Assembly (NCBI RefSeq): GCF_902459465.1
Contig: NC_047063.1
Coordinates: 15,685,343-15,749,342, forward strand
DNA: 64,000 nucleotides
Direction of reading: 5' to 3'
Source: Asterias rubens
Lineage: Eukaryota; Echinodermata; Asteroidea; Forcipulatida; Asteriidae
Part shown: piece after piece, positions 48,928 through 59,400 of the stretch
Layout: every line of letters begins with the position of its first letter
Position numbering within the stretch: position 1 is the first letter of the stretch
Program-made: the position numbers and the translations under genes
Notes under the pieces: generated by a model
The model's input: only the letters and a program-made list of their open reading frames with translations
Told to the model about the DNA's origin: nothing
The model's database searches: none

Positions 48928-49736
48928 AATTGATTGTGAATGTTATTTGCGAAGTAAAAACAAAAAAAAAGCACTGAGTTTATAAGCTATAAGACCGTTT
49001 TTACCATTTACAAAAACTGTAAAAACAGTCATGTGCAACTTTGTAATTTTGGGGGGTTCGATTCTCTCGTGATATTATTTTAAAGAGTAAATATAACTTT
49101 GATAATGTGTCAACAACCACAACGTTGAATTATTAAGGGGTTAATTTTAAAATTTTGATATTTTCACAACAAAGTTGACACTAAAACATTATCATTTATG
49201 TACAACTATGCACAGTATATACTGTACATCTACATAGGTCGTATTTATCACATTCACTCAAACACTATTAACAAGTTGGGAAAAAGGAAACAACATATAT
49301 TAGAAGCATCAGCTAGTGCAGAAACTTTTCTAATCAAAAGAATTAAATGTTGACATTAGTTACTATACATGTACATGTAGTTTAAATTAACACCTGTATA
49401 TATTGGAAACACAGTATCCACAAGCTGAACACTAAATGCATTACGTCAGTCTCTTATTGAGTATTTAGAAATTTTACTACATCAATCCTTCTTTTTCATC
49501 TAAATCCCTGCAAATACACTCAAAACAGTACATTCCAAGTTCCAAAGGAAAGAGTAATTTTGACTCCACCACAAGTTTTGATTCTCTTTTTTAATAACAA
49601 ATCTAAGATTGAAAATGGCTCGAATTTGACTGATACTTTACCTATCTTCTTAGCACCCCTTTTAGTAAGTACACATTATGTTAAATGAGTCGAAGTTGAA
49701 GTTGAATGAAATCATTTTATTTCATGAAAATTGTTT

Positions 49737-50188
49737 TTAAAGGCACTGCGGTGGATTTCACAAAGAGTTAGGACTAGTCCTAACTTAGGAACAGCCTTAG
49801 GAGATACTAAAACCGTATAGCTAGTCCTAAGTTAGGAAGAGTAACTCTTCCTAGCTCGAGATAAGACTAGTCTTGATTCTTTGTGAACTCGACCCAAGGA
49901 CACCTTTGGTAATTGTCAAAGACCAGTTTTCTCACTTGGTGTATCTCAACAAATGCATAAAATAACAAATCTGTGGAAATTCAGATGCTTGATATAGAGA
50001 CCTCAAAATCTAATTCTGAGGTCTCAAAATCAAATTCGCTGAAAATGACTTCTTTCTTGAAAACTATGTTACTTCAGAGGGAGCCGTTCCTCACAATATT
50101 TTAAACAATCAATAGCTCCCGAATACTCATTACAAAGTAAGTTTTTATGCTAATAATTATTTTGAGTAATTACCAATAGTGACCACTT
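49737..50188. mobile_element. M1 MITE interrupted by an M2 element
   Basis: TTTAAAGGCACTG (M1 left end) is cut at 49748 and resumes at about 49896 with AAGGACACCTTTGGTAATTG. It runs on to a right end near 50188 (TTACCAATAGTGACCACTTC). Confidence 0.75.
49749..49895. mobile_element. M2 MITE inside M1
   Basis: GGTGGATTTCACAAAGAGTT at the left is matched by ATTCTTTGTGAACTCGACCC at the right. The interior is full of CCTAACTTAGGA/TCCTAAGTTAGGA palindromes, so it folds back on itself. Confidence 0.8.
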
Positions 50189-50589
50189 CCTAAAAAATAA
50201 GCAAAATACATAATGGACCACTCACCAAGTCTATTGATTTTGTGCACAGGGCTGGAACCAACAAACAGAACAAGTTCTGTAGTCCATTCCTCCCCAACCC
50301 TCCCGAAAATAAGTACTTTTAAGTTTCTTTTAAGTACTTTACTGGTCAGTGTTAAAACACTGATCAGTAAAGGCTTTTAAAGTCAAAGGTTCCTAGAAGT
50401 TCAGCAAATACAAAAAATAAATAAATACTTTATGTTGTCTAAAAATAATTCTGGTCCAGTGTCAGTTCTGACAAAATAATAAGAAAAAATATTCAACTTT
50501 CTTTCAACAACAAAGTACAGAATTTGTTTTATACATTCTGTATATTAGCACAATTAGGCAAATGACAGGATGGGTAGGAAACAAGAAGA

Positions 50590-50870
50590 AATGTTCAGTT
50601 TTGTTGTACCGTAAACGTGGGTGTGATCCCTGGCTAAATGACAATTAACGGTTGGATGTCTTCTGACAGGCATCCCAAAACAAAAATTTGGAGACCGCCA
50701 ACAGAGGGCTAGATGGCTCAGTTGTTAGAGTGCAAATAATTATGTTAATTCGGAGGTCATGAGTTCACATCCCACTCTAGTCCATTTTTCTTTGTTCAAC
50801 CCCAAAATGATGATTTATTTACACAGTCAGTTTCCCTTGTGGTTTACTATTTGAAATCACTTTTGCCTGA
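50590..50870 (+). repeat. S3 SINE with tRNA-like head
   Basis: GTAAACGTGGGTGTGATCCC leads, followed by GGGCTAGATGGCTCAGTTGT (box A-like), GGTCATGAGTTCACATCCCA (box B-like, imperfect) and a tail with CAGTTTCCCTTGTGGTTTAC. It is a SINE rather than a tRNA gene because the cloverleaf arms do not close. Relatives are at 2250-2465 and 13645-13810. Confidence 0.65.
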
Positions 50871-51204
50871 GACGATTTTAATTGATGCAATCAAAATAAG
50901 CCCAATAGGAATAATGTGCACAAAACCCTGGCAATTCCCCCCTTCTCTCTGAAACGGGTCAATGAGTTTGATTTAATTTTTACAGGCCGAGTATTGTTGG
51001 AAATTAAAATACAAAATCTTCCAAAAACCAATGCTGACTTTCATATCGCAAAAAAATCAAGTCTAGATGGAGATGTTTTGCTTGAATGGTGACAAGAAGA
51101 AATTTTTAATTAGTTTCATTTCATTGCATTTTTGACTCTCAGAAAAGTGAAACTTAATCACTGTACTAGCCAAGAACCATATATAAAAAAGACAAAGAAG
51201 GAAG

Positions 51205-51372
51205 TTTTTAGATATAGGTGGAAAACCCCACACAGTCAGGTAGGGACTGAAAACCCCACACAGTCAGGTAGGGACTGAAAACCCGATCCACATTGTGCCC
51301 ACGGTGGGATTTGAACCAGGTCCCAGAATTAGAAAGCGAGGAAAGATACCACTACAGCAACCTGACAACTAG
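51205..51372 (-). repeat. S2 SINE with a perfect 28-bp tail duplication
   Basis: On the minus strand GGTTGCTGTAGTGGTATCTT and GGTTCAAATCC form boxes A and B. In the tail, 51222-51249 and 51250-51277 are identical 28-mers (AACCCCACACAGTCAGGTAG core). Confidence 0.75.
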
Positions 51373-51608
51373 CTGTAAAAAGTGTAATTTTTCCCCTTTA
51401 ATTTTATTCGTCCTATTTAAAAATGTTTTTTTTATTTGTAGTTCATGTGTGCTTGGATCTAGTTTTTTTTTTTTAAATGAAAGTGCAATGTTTTTCTGTG
51501 TAAATTTTTAATTTTTTATCTTAAGTGCCCTTCTGTAGATTGTTATTAGCTGGGATCCATGGGGGATCAGTGAGTTGTTCTTACTGAATGGATTTCCCAG
51601 GATAAACA

Positions 51609-51636
51609 AGAAATAAATAAATAAATAAATAAAGTT
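51609..51636. repeat. (AAAT)n microsatellite
   Basis: Six tandem AAAT/AATA units are present between 51609 and 51636. Confidence 0.85.
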
Positions 51637-52319
51637 ACTAAACCCAAACACAAGGCAGGTAACTTTGATAGTTTGGCTTTCCAAGTTTCAAAAATAACCC
51701 CAGTCCTAACTAGTATTAAGTTGTAACACACAAACAATAGTACCTTTCATTCACTTCAAACATAGTGCAAAACGGGAATACAAAAAACAACCATCTACAG
51801 TGAGGGCTATCTTTCACTAAAACAGCAACTTTCAATTAATGCAATGGTACACATAAAAGTACATTTGGTTTATACAGGAAGTACCTGTTTTGACACTAGG
51901 AGTCATGGTACTTGTTTATTAAAGTGACTTTAGCCTTTAAGAAAGACTCTGTTAGGCTCTAAAATTCAGACCATTAGCTATTTTTTGCGTTTTTAAGGTG
52001 CATCAACAAAATATTTTGACATACATTACTTTATGCAATGAAAACTTTAAAATATTGCTTCTTCTTTTCTTTGGATCAGTGATGACAATTTTAATCAGTT
52101 TCTTCGCAAGTCTTTTTAAAGAGAAATTACATTATTTGTAACTGCTGCATTTTACAAGAAACTGTGGATTTGTGAGATAGGATTTAGTTTGAAATATTGT
52201 TCCAACTACCTGTTTACATTTATAATTTGTTTTGTTTACCTTACATCAAGGCATTTAAAGCACTATATACTCAGTACTTTCCCAAGTTTTTTTTGTGAAA
52301 AAAAATCCACAGTCGAATC

Positions 52320-52549
52320 ACTGAGGTGGGATACAAACCCTATGCAATGCCAGAGCAGCCATCGCTTTCACAAAACTCTTCCTATCTAAGGATTAATCTT
52401 ATGACTTAGGACAAGTCCCAACCCTGCACTGTTGCATTCAGACCTTAAGATTAATCCTAAGTTAGGACGAGTTACTCGTCCTAACTCGAGATAAGACATG
52501 TCCTAACTCTTTGTGAAATCGACGGCAGGTGTCTTACCACTAGACCACC
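52320..52549 (-). repeat. S4 tRNA-derived SINE split by an M2 insertion
   Basis: On the minus strand GTGGTCTAGTGGTAAGACAC (box A) and, beyond the insert, GGGTTTGTATCCCACC (box B) are the two halves of one tRNA-like SINE head. An M2 element occupies 52362-52523 between them. Confidence 0.65.
52362..52523. mobile_element. M2 MITE inside S4
   Basis: TCGCTTTCACAAAACTCTTC at the left pairs with AACTCTTTGTGAAATCGA at the right. TTAATCCTAAGTTAGGACGA in the interior is family-specific. Confidence 0.8.
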
Positions 52550-52650
52550 AAACTAGCCTCCTTGGTCCAGTTTCACAGCTGCTTAAAGCAGATAATAATG
52601 CTTAACAATTTTCTTTCCACTTAGAAGTTATAACTAACATATAAAACCAA

Positions 52651-52656
52651 TTTATT
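52651..52656 (-). promoter_or_regulatory. Possible CEP41 polyadenylation signal
   Basis: AATAAA on the minus strand lies 825 bases past the CEP41 stop codon. Other, earlier variants cannot be excluded. Confidence 0.35.
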
Positions 52657-52737
52657 TTTAGTTGTTGACAAGGAATGAACCATATTTGTCAAATAAGATT
52701 TCAGCTTGGGCTCCATGTAGGCGTTGCTACATTGTCT

Positions 52738-53145
52738 GGAAAGCTGTAATGCGACTGACCGTAATGCGACTGACCATGGTTTGCCATCTAAACCTAAAAG
52801 TTCAAGTTGCTGACCATTTATAAGTATCCTGTTGGATACTCATGTATAAGAGTTGTGTGTTACATATAGTAACTTTTTCACAAGCTTTTTGATAGAGGAC
52901 ATTTTTGAATTGTGACAAGTTTTTTTTTTACCATGTCCTTTTTGTGTAATGCGACTGACCACTTTTTACAACATTATAACATCCAGAGCATAAAGCCCAC
53001 AATATTTCTAATATCATCAATTCGAAGCCTTGGGTGTCAAGTACAAATCAGTCTATAAACTTAGTGGAAAGAATATCTCACATAGAACTTCTAGCACCAA
53101 GATCGAGAAATGACACTGAAAAGTGTAATGCGACTGACTGTGGAA
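52738..53145 (-). repeat. Four copies of a 15-bp word in the CEP41 3' UTR region
   Basis: On the plus strand TAATGCGACTGACC occurs twice back to back near 52748-52777, again near 52948, and as TAATGCGACTGACTG near 53128. On the CEP41 transcript the word reads GGTCAGTCGCATTA. It does not match any other repeat in the window. Confidence 0.6.
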
Positions 53146-53149
53146 TTGC

Positions 53150-53304
53150 CCTTAACTATTTTCTGAAAAGAATAATTGAGCAGGATACCAGTCACAAATT
53201 GTACTTGTGATATTGTAGTTTGGCTGGTAACCTTATTCTGGTAAGCATAATTGTATCATGCTTAGCTATATTTTGTGCTAAAGCAGCTCTATAAAATTGG
53301 GCCA
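53150..53304. repeat. M7 element in the CEP41 3' UTR region
   Basis: GGATACCAGTCACAAATTGT, TTGGCTGGTAACCTTATTCT and GCAGCTCTATAAAATTGGGC closely match the copy at 42679-42870. Confidence 0.65.
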
Positions 53305-53480
53305 TGAGTTGCCTGAATGAAATGCAATTAAAAAAAAAAAAAAATTTCCAAGGGGGGCATGTGCACCTTTTTTGGCTGTTCCAAATCCAAGAGGGTTGTG
53401 TTTCATTTTGTCTCAACCACTTCATGGTTAATAGTCATTTGGCTGTTTTCTCTCCAGTGGGTAGGTTTCATCTTGCTGTT

Positions 53481-56400
53481 CTATTTCCAGTGGCTAGAAT
53501 GAACTGCAGATGATGATGATCTTGCCGATGAGGAAACAGTGGAGGAGGAGCTGGCCCTGGGAGCGGGACGACTTAACCGACCTGGTTTGAAAGGAAGGTT
53601 CACTATGCGTTAAAGACATCATTTTATTATTTTTATTATTTATTATTTACCACTGTTTTTTAAGAGGTATCCGGCAAATATTAATATTTAGAAAATAAGT
53701 AAGAACATTAAAAAGCTATAAAAAGATAACAACAGCCAAATTAAGTTTAAGGGCAAAAAATTACGGTAATGACCAAAAATATAGAGTGAAAACAACAAAT
53801 GTACTCAACAAATAAGTTCTAATAAAGATTGTCGACAAAGCAAATACATGTATCTGAATAACTTCAAAGGTGCCGGTAATACAATTTTTGAAGAAGATAA
53901 CAAAATGGATAATTACTATAATTAATTACCGGTGGCATATAAATATATTAAAACGTCATACACTGTACATGGTTTCTATCTTTGCAAAAAAGTATTGGAA
54001 TGATTTATTAATTAAAAAACACTTCATTTAAATGCATCCACACATTGTTTATGGCTGCAGAGTGATTTGAGAAACCACCATAGACAAACCGATTTTTGAA
54101 ATGACACTTACAAATAATTATTGGCAACTTTTCTGCATTTTCCTTCGTATTTGGTATTGCCAGACTAGAAACTTATAGTGCCAACTATCTGGTTCTGCTT
54201 GCAACAAACTCAAAATCAATGTGACCAAATTGAGGCTGGAATCAATGGCGTAGAAGTGGTAGAGCAGAAAATATTGCTTGACAACTTTCTGATAAGCAAT
54301 TAGCAGAAATGAGCAAGATACCAGTCACAAGTTGCACATGTAAGCATTCTGGTAGGCATAATTTTGTTGTACTTATCTAGTTGTTTGTGCTTAAGCACCT
54401 CTATGCAATCTGGCCCTGGGCTGTCCTTGGGCCCTTGGCTGTACTCGGATGTGATCATAATAATTATGTGAAAGCGAGGAATCAGAGACCGGCTTAACGA
54501 AAGAGAGACTCAAGTGTGTACTTACTTCCAGTGTCACTTGGAGCCAGGCAATTATCCAGATGCATCAGAAGATTGTCAAGATGTGCAAGATTCAAAGTCA
54601 AGGAAAAAAATTATAATTATGGACGTGACATTTTTAAGAAAGCATTTCTTAAAAATACACTGTAAGTATTTCGTGTTCTTTTTTACTGTTGAATTTTTAC
54701 TGGTAACCACTGAATGAGCCATCCGGTTAAAATGAGATATAAATAAATAGACAGCTATCATACCCCCTGATACGATGTCACATGCCTAAAATAATCCCCC
54801 TTACTGAGGTCAACGAAGAGCTATCAATGGCTGAGAGTCATGCACAGCATTTACATGCGGGCGCTGTTAGTTTAATTGTATACATCTAGCATCAAAACAG
54901 TCAAACAGTTAAAAGAAACAAAGGTATAATTTGCAATCTTTGCCTTTCAAGTCTCTTAAAAGAAAAAACCCCTCAAAAAGTAGAATTGGTTGATGATTTA
55001 GTAGAGATAATTAGTAGAGATAACTAATTACCCATTACATGGAACTTATGAAGAGTTGTGATGCATACAGCAGGGTGAGTTTGTACAAAAATGAAAAACC
55101 CTTAAAACTGGGTCGAGGATGAAACCGGAACCCCACTGAATATTCAGGATTATAAACGTTGGTCAGAGAATAATACTAAAAGGCTTCAGCTGAAGTATTT
55201 TATTTGTTGAGTGAGAAATTACTTCTTCCTAAAAAAACTATGTTACTTCAGAGGGAGCTGTTTCTCACAATGTTTTATACTATCAGCAGCTCTCCATTGC
55301 TCGTTACCAAGTAAGTTTTTATGCTAACAGTTAGTTTGAGTAATTACCAAAGTATCCACTGCCTTCAAGGCTAGTCCCAAGACTCGTCCTAACTCGAGAT
55401 AATACCAAGAGAATAAAAGAGTAGACGACGAGTTCTAAAATGGTCGATTATAACCGGCCGTGTGACTAAGGCCTGAGCTGAAGGCGAGGGTCTTTATCGC
55501 ACGGCCTCGGCCCTGCAAATTCACTACTCTTTTATTCCCATTCATAAATTCCTTTATGTAAATTCCTTTATGCACGTGTACACACATTTTACACGCTGTA
55601 AATCATACCCATAAATTGCGCTCCGGGTAATTTAAATTGTTGTACATGAGCTTACGCACCCAACACGCAAAGCCAGCCGGTCTTAAAAAGCCTCAGCTGT
55701 GTCTTTATCAACTATTAAAACACCCCCACATGGCGCGCTCTCGACCAATAGGAGTAGGGTAACTGTCTGGGGTATTTATGAATAGTCTTTTTAACTCTTT
55801 GTGAAATCCACCACAGGCCTGAAATTCATTGGAAAGATATAAGAAGGTCAGGCCATTTTCATTTGCAAAGGACATTTCCATTGGAAAAGTCTATGGGAAA
55901 CTTTTGACGGGGCACCAAGACCAGGGGCACCAAGGTCAAGACCAGGGGCAACAGAGGCAATGACTTCTGTGGCCTCTGTGTAATTCCAGACCTCAAGTGA
56001 AGTCCGCCTCCAAGTCAAGTACGAGACATAAATAAACACACTAAGGAGCTTTACAAGACATTCTGAAAATAAAGGATATGTTCCTCTGTAAACATTGTGT
56101 GTTCAGCGGGCCTGATGGGTTCAGCAGGGCGTTCTTTAGGCTTCTTCTTGCCTGCTTGGGTTGGAAGGGGAGCTCTACATGATGCTGGTATCGTCCCTGT
56201 GACAAGACCTGTTGGAAACTTCTGAACGGCTAACTTCAAACCTAAACAGAAAAACAAAACAAAAATCACTCCTGGTTAAGTTGGATAATAATTTGGAGAA
56301 TGTAGCACTAAAACTCTGTTTGAAGAAACACATTTATTTTCTGCTTACTGTTTATGATAAAATAATCCTCACCCTGGGTGAAGAGAAGCAATGATAGTTA

Positions 56401-59400
56401 AGTATCTTGCTCAAGGACACAAGTGTCACGACCAGGATTCGAACCCACACTCCAGTGACTTTCATGTAGCACAAGAACTTGAATACGATGCTCTTAACCA
56501 CTCGGTCATGACACTCTACAATGCCCAAAATAACAAATAAAAAAATCCACTGACCATACACAAATAAATAGAATATCAGTATAAATAAAATATCAGTACG
56601 GGCAAAACAGTCAACTGCAACAATTTGAAAGAACATAGTAAATACAGCAAACATAGAAACCACACAATATAAACAAAAAACATGTATAACCACTAGAGAA
56701 TAGTACTTTGCACTGATAACGTATGTTAACACATTTTGAGACAATGTCGAAGATCTGGGTACCAAGTTCGTAGCATTGGTGAGAGAAAGGCCATTAAACA
56801 TTGTGATTAAAGACAATGGACACTATTGGTAGTTGTCAAAGACAAGTCTTCCCATTCGGTGTATCTCAATATATGCATAAAATAATAAACCTGTGAAAAT
56901 GTGAGCTCAATTGGTCATCGCAGTTGTGAGATAATAATGAAAGAAAAAACACCCTTGTCACACAAAGTTGTGTGCTTTCAGATGCTTGATTTCGAGACCT
57001 CAAATTCTAAACTTGAGGTCTCGAAATCAAATTCGTGGAAAATTACTTCTTTCTCGAAGACTACGTCACTTCAGAGGGAGTCGTTTCTCAAAATGTTTTA
57101 TACTATCAACCTCTCCCCACTACTCATCACCTAGTAAGGTTTTATGCTAATAATTATTTTGAGTAGTTACCAATAGCATTGTACAGGTATTGCACTGGGG
57201 TCAAGTAGAGTGATTGGAACAAATCCTGGGTATCATAATACAGGACAAATTGATCCTGCCTGTTCCAATCAACAATCAAGGGAACGCGGCAAACTCCCAC
57301 AGAGGGGATATGAATACCAAGCTAGAAACGGACGATCTTTCTCATACAAACATTGGTTTAATTCATGACTAGACTCACCTCCAGATAAGAGGAAAGTGTT
57401 GTTGAAATCTCTCTCCACAAACGTAGTAGCTGCCATTGGACCAATCCTCTCATCCTCATCATACAGTACGATGATCTTACCAGGCTTATTCTTCTGTAAA
57501 TACAATTCTTGTTCAGGAAAACATCATTATATTCTATAATAATAATAATGAAATTAACTTATATAGTGCTCTCTCTCACATTCCAATTCAACTCTACATA
57601 CAAAAGAGGCAGGCATGATTCCGTTTTGGTTGTGAAGCCTAAGACTCAAAGAAAAGCAAAACTTAATCAATTTGAGTTAAAATGAAATGATCTTATAGTA
57701 TATTGTTGCTAAATCCAGAAGGGGTTGTCTGGGTGTCTTTTGGACTCCCTGTTCTTAACATAGACACCCTACTTAATCTTTCTAGCAAAGAGCGATTTAT
57801 ATGATCCACTTCTAAATTATCAATAAAATCAGGCACCTTTATCCTATATCTTGGTTAACTTGTAACATGTATATTCCAAGAGCATCACTTTTTGACTCAC
57901 CAAGCTAAAGTGTGGCTAGAACCACGTCAAACAAAGATATAAAGATTGATATTATTATTAAGGATACATAGGAAATGATGTCTTTGCTGAAATTGTTGAC
58001 GGATCTTGACAACATAGCAGTCGGATAGTTCTTAGCTGTGATAGATAAATGGATAGAAAAATAATGGTTTATTAAAAACTGTCCCCACAGCACAAAGGCT
58101 GAATTACACAAATTTTACATTTATAACATTAATATTAATAATAGTATAATATCATTTAGTACACATGTAGGCCTATATTAAAAAAACAAGCTCTAAAGCA
58201 TTTTACATAAATTACTCAGAAAATAGTTACACATTAAAAAGTACCATTAAAAACCACAAAAAAGAAAATTGTAAATAACGACAGGAAAATCATGTTATGA
58301 AAATCACACTAATTGTATTTAAATTACCAATAATGAAAAGCCATTAATAAAAATGTAAAATGCACAGAAAACCTGTGAACTGACAGTGAATAGGGAACAA
58401 ACGTAGCAATAAAAGCACTGTAGCAATAATAGTTATTTATGTTTCCAAGCCAACAAAGAAGGTCTCTTACGTTTTTTTTGCCCATTTTCATTGCACGCTA
58501 ACAATTCCTGAAAGCCATCTCAACTGCTTTAGAGTATGCAGCACCATCAGCTAAAGAGGCACATCAACAAACTTAAACAGGCCTCATACTTCACTGAGGC
58601 AACAAAGGCAATTGCCTCCATAGCCCCTGGTCATTGACTTGGTGCCCTTGAAATGCTCCAGTAGAATTTTACAATTTCCTCATAGGGTGCCCTTTACCAA
58701 GGAGAAAATGCCTTGGTGCCCTTGCCCTTTCAAAAAAAGAAGCATACAGGCATGAAACTATATCCCCACATACCCTCGCAGGTACATGTTCTATTTTGTA
58801 CTTGTTGGTAACAAGAGGCACTTGCCCATGACCAAAACAATAATATCATAACTGAGATTTAAACCCAAACACTGATAGATTAGACCTCTTGGCCACAACA
58901 TACTTCTAAATGGGAGACTTTTGGTGACCTGGTAAGTCTGCTGCCACCTAGCACTCAAAAGTCTCCCATTACATTCTTCAAGTGAGGCAGATAACGTAAC
59001 AAATCAAATAAAGTACACATGGAGGTCACCTGTTCAAAACAACCCGAGATTGAATTCAAATATGTAAATCAGCAATCAATTAAAATAAGTCAAATTTAAT
59101 AAAGGAGGGAAATATTATATAACAATTAACAGGGCTCGAGTTTGGCTGAAGAATGTCAAGACTGCAGGATTTGTAGCTCAGAATCTTCAGGGATTTGGCT
59201 GAAGAATGTCAAGACAGCAGGATTTGTAGCTCAGAATCTTCAGGGACAAGACCAGAATCATAATGAGAACACGTTTTTTTTTCATCTAAACTGTTCATTT
59301 GAACAAAACAATCTCCTTGTTTTGTAATGGTGATACTCAGCAGGATTGAAGAATATTTTTAATATTTTTAAGACTCGAAAGCATCAGTTAAAGATCATTT

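Larger units (their letters stand above)
44999..52630. other. Spacer between the convergent ATP5F1C and CEP41 genes
   Basis: No coding exon is recognised. It is a repeat-dense graveyard: M3, S2, M6, CAGGCC, M7, four M1 interiors, two M2, S3 and S4 are annotated individually. Unassigned stretches (47470-48000, 48930-49730, 51640-52320) are AT-rich and show nothing I can name. Confidence 0.6.

Noticed and set aside
56051..56079. Natural end of CEP41 at the TAA after LYFQNVL
   Set aside because: The ATATCCTTT donor, the in-frame downstream exons and the family-like C-terminus at 53481 show that this is intron.
46045..56516. Possible tRNA genes (perfect box B sequences near 46140, 51315 and 56450; box A near 50710)
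   Set aside because: Each has A/B-like boxes but no closing acceptor stem and carries a longer shared tail found in several copies, so they are SINEs.
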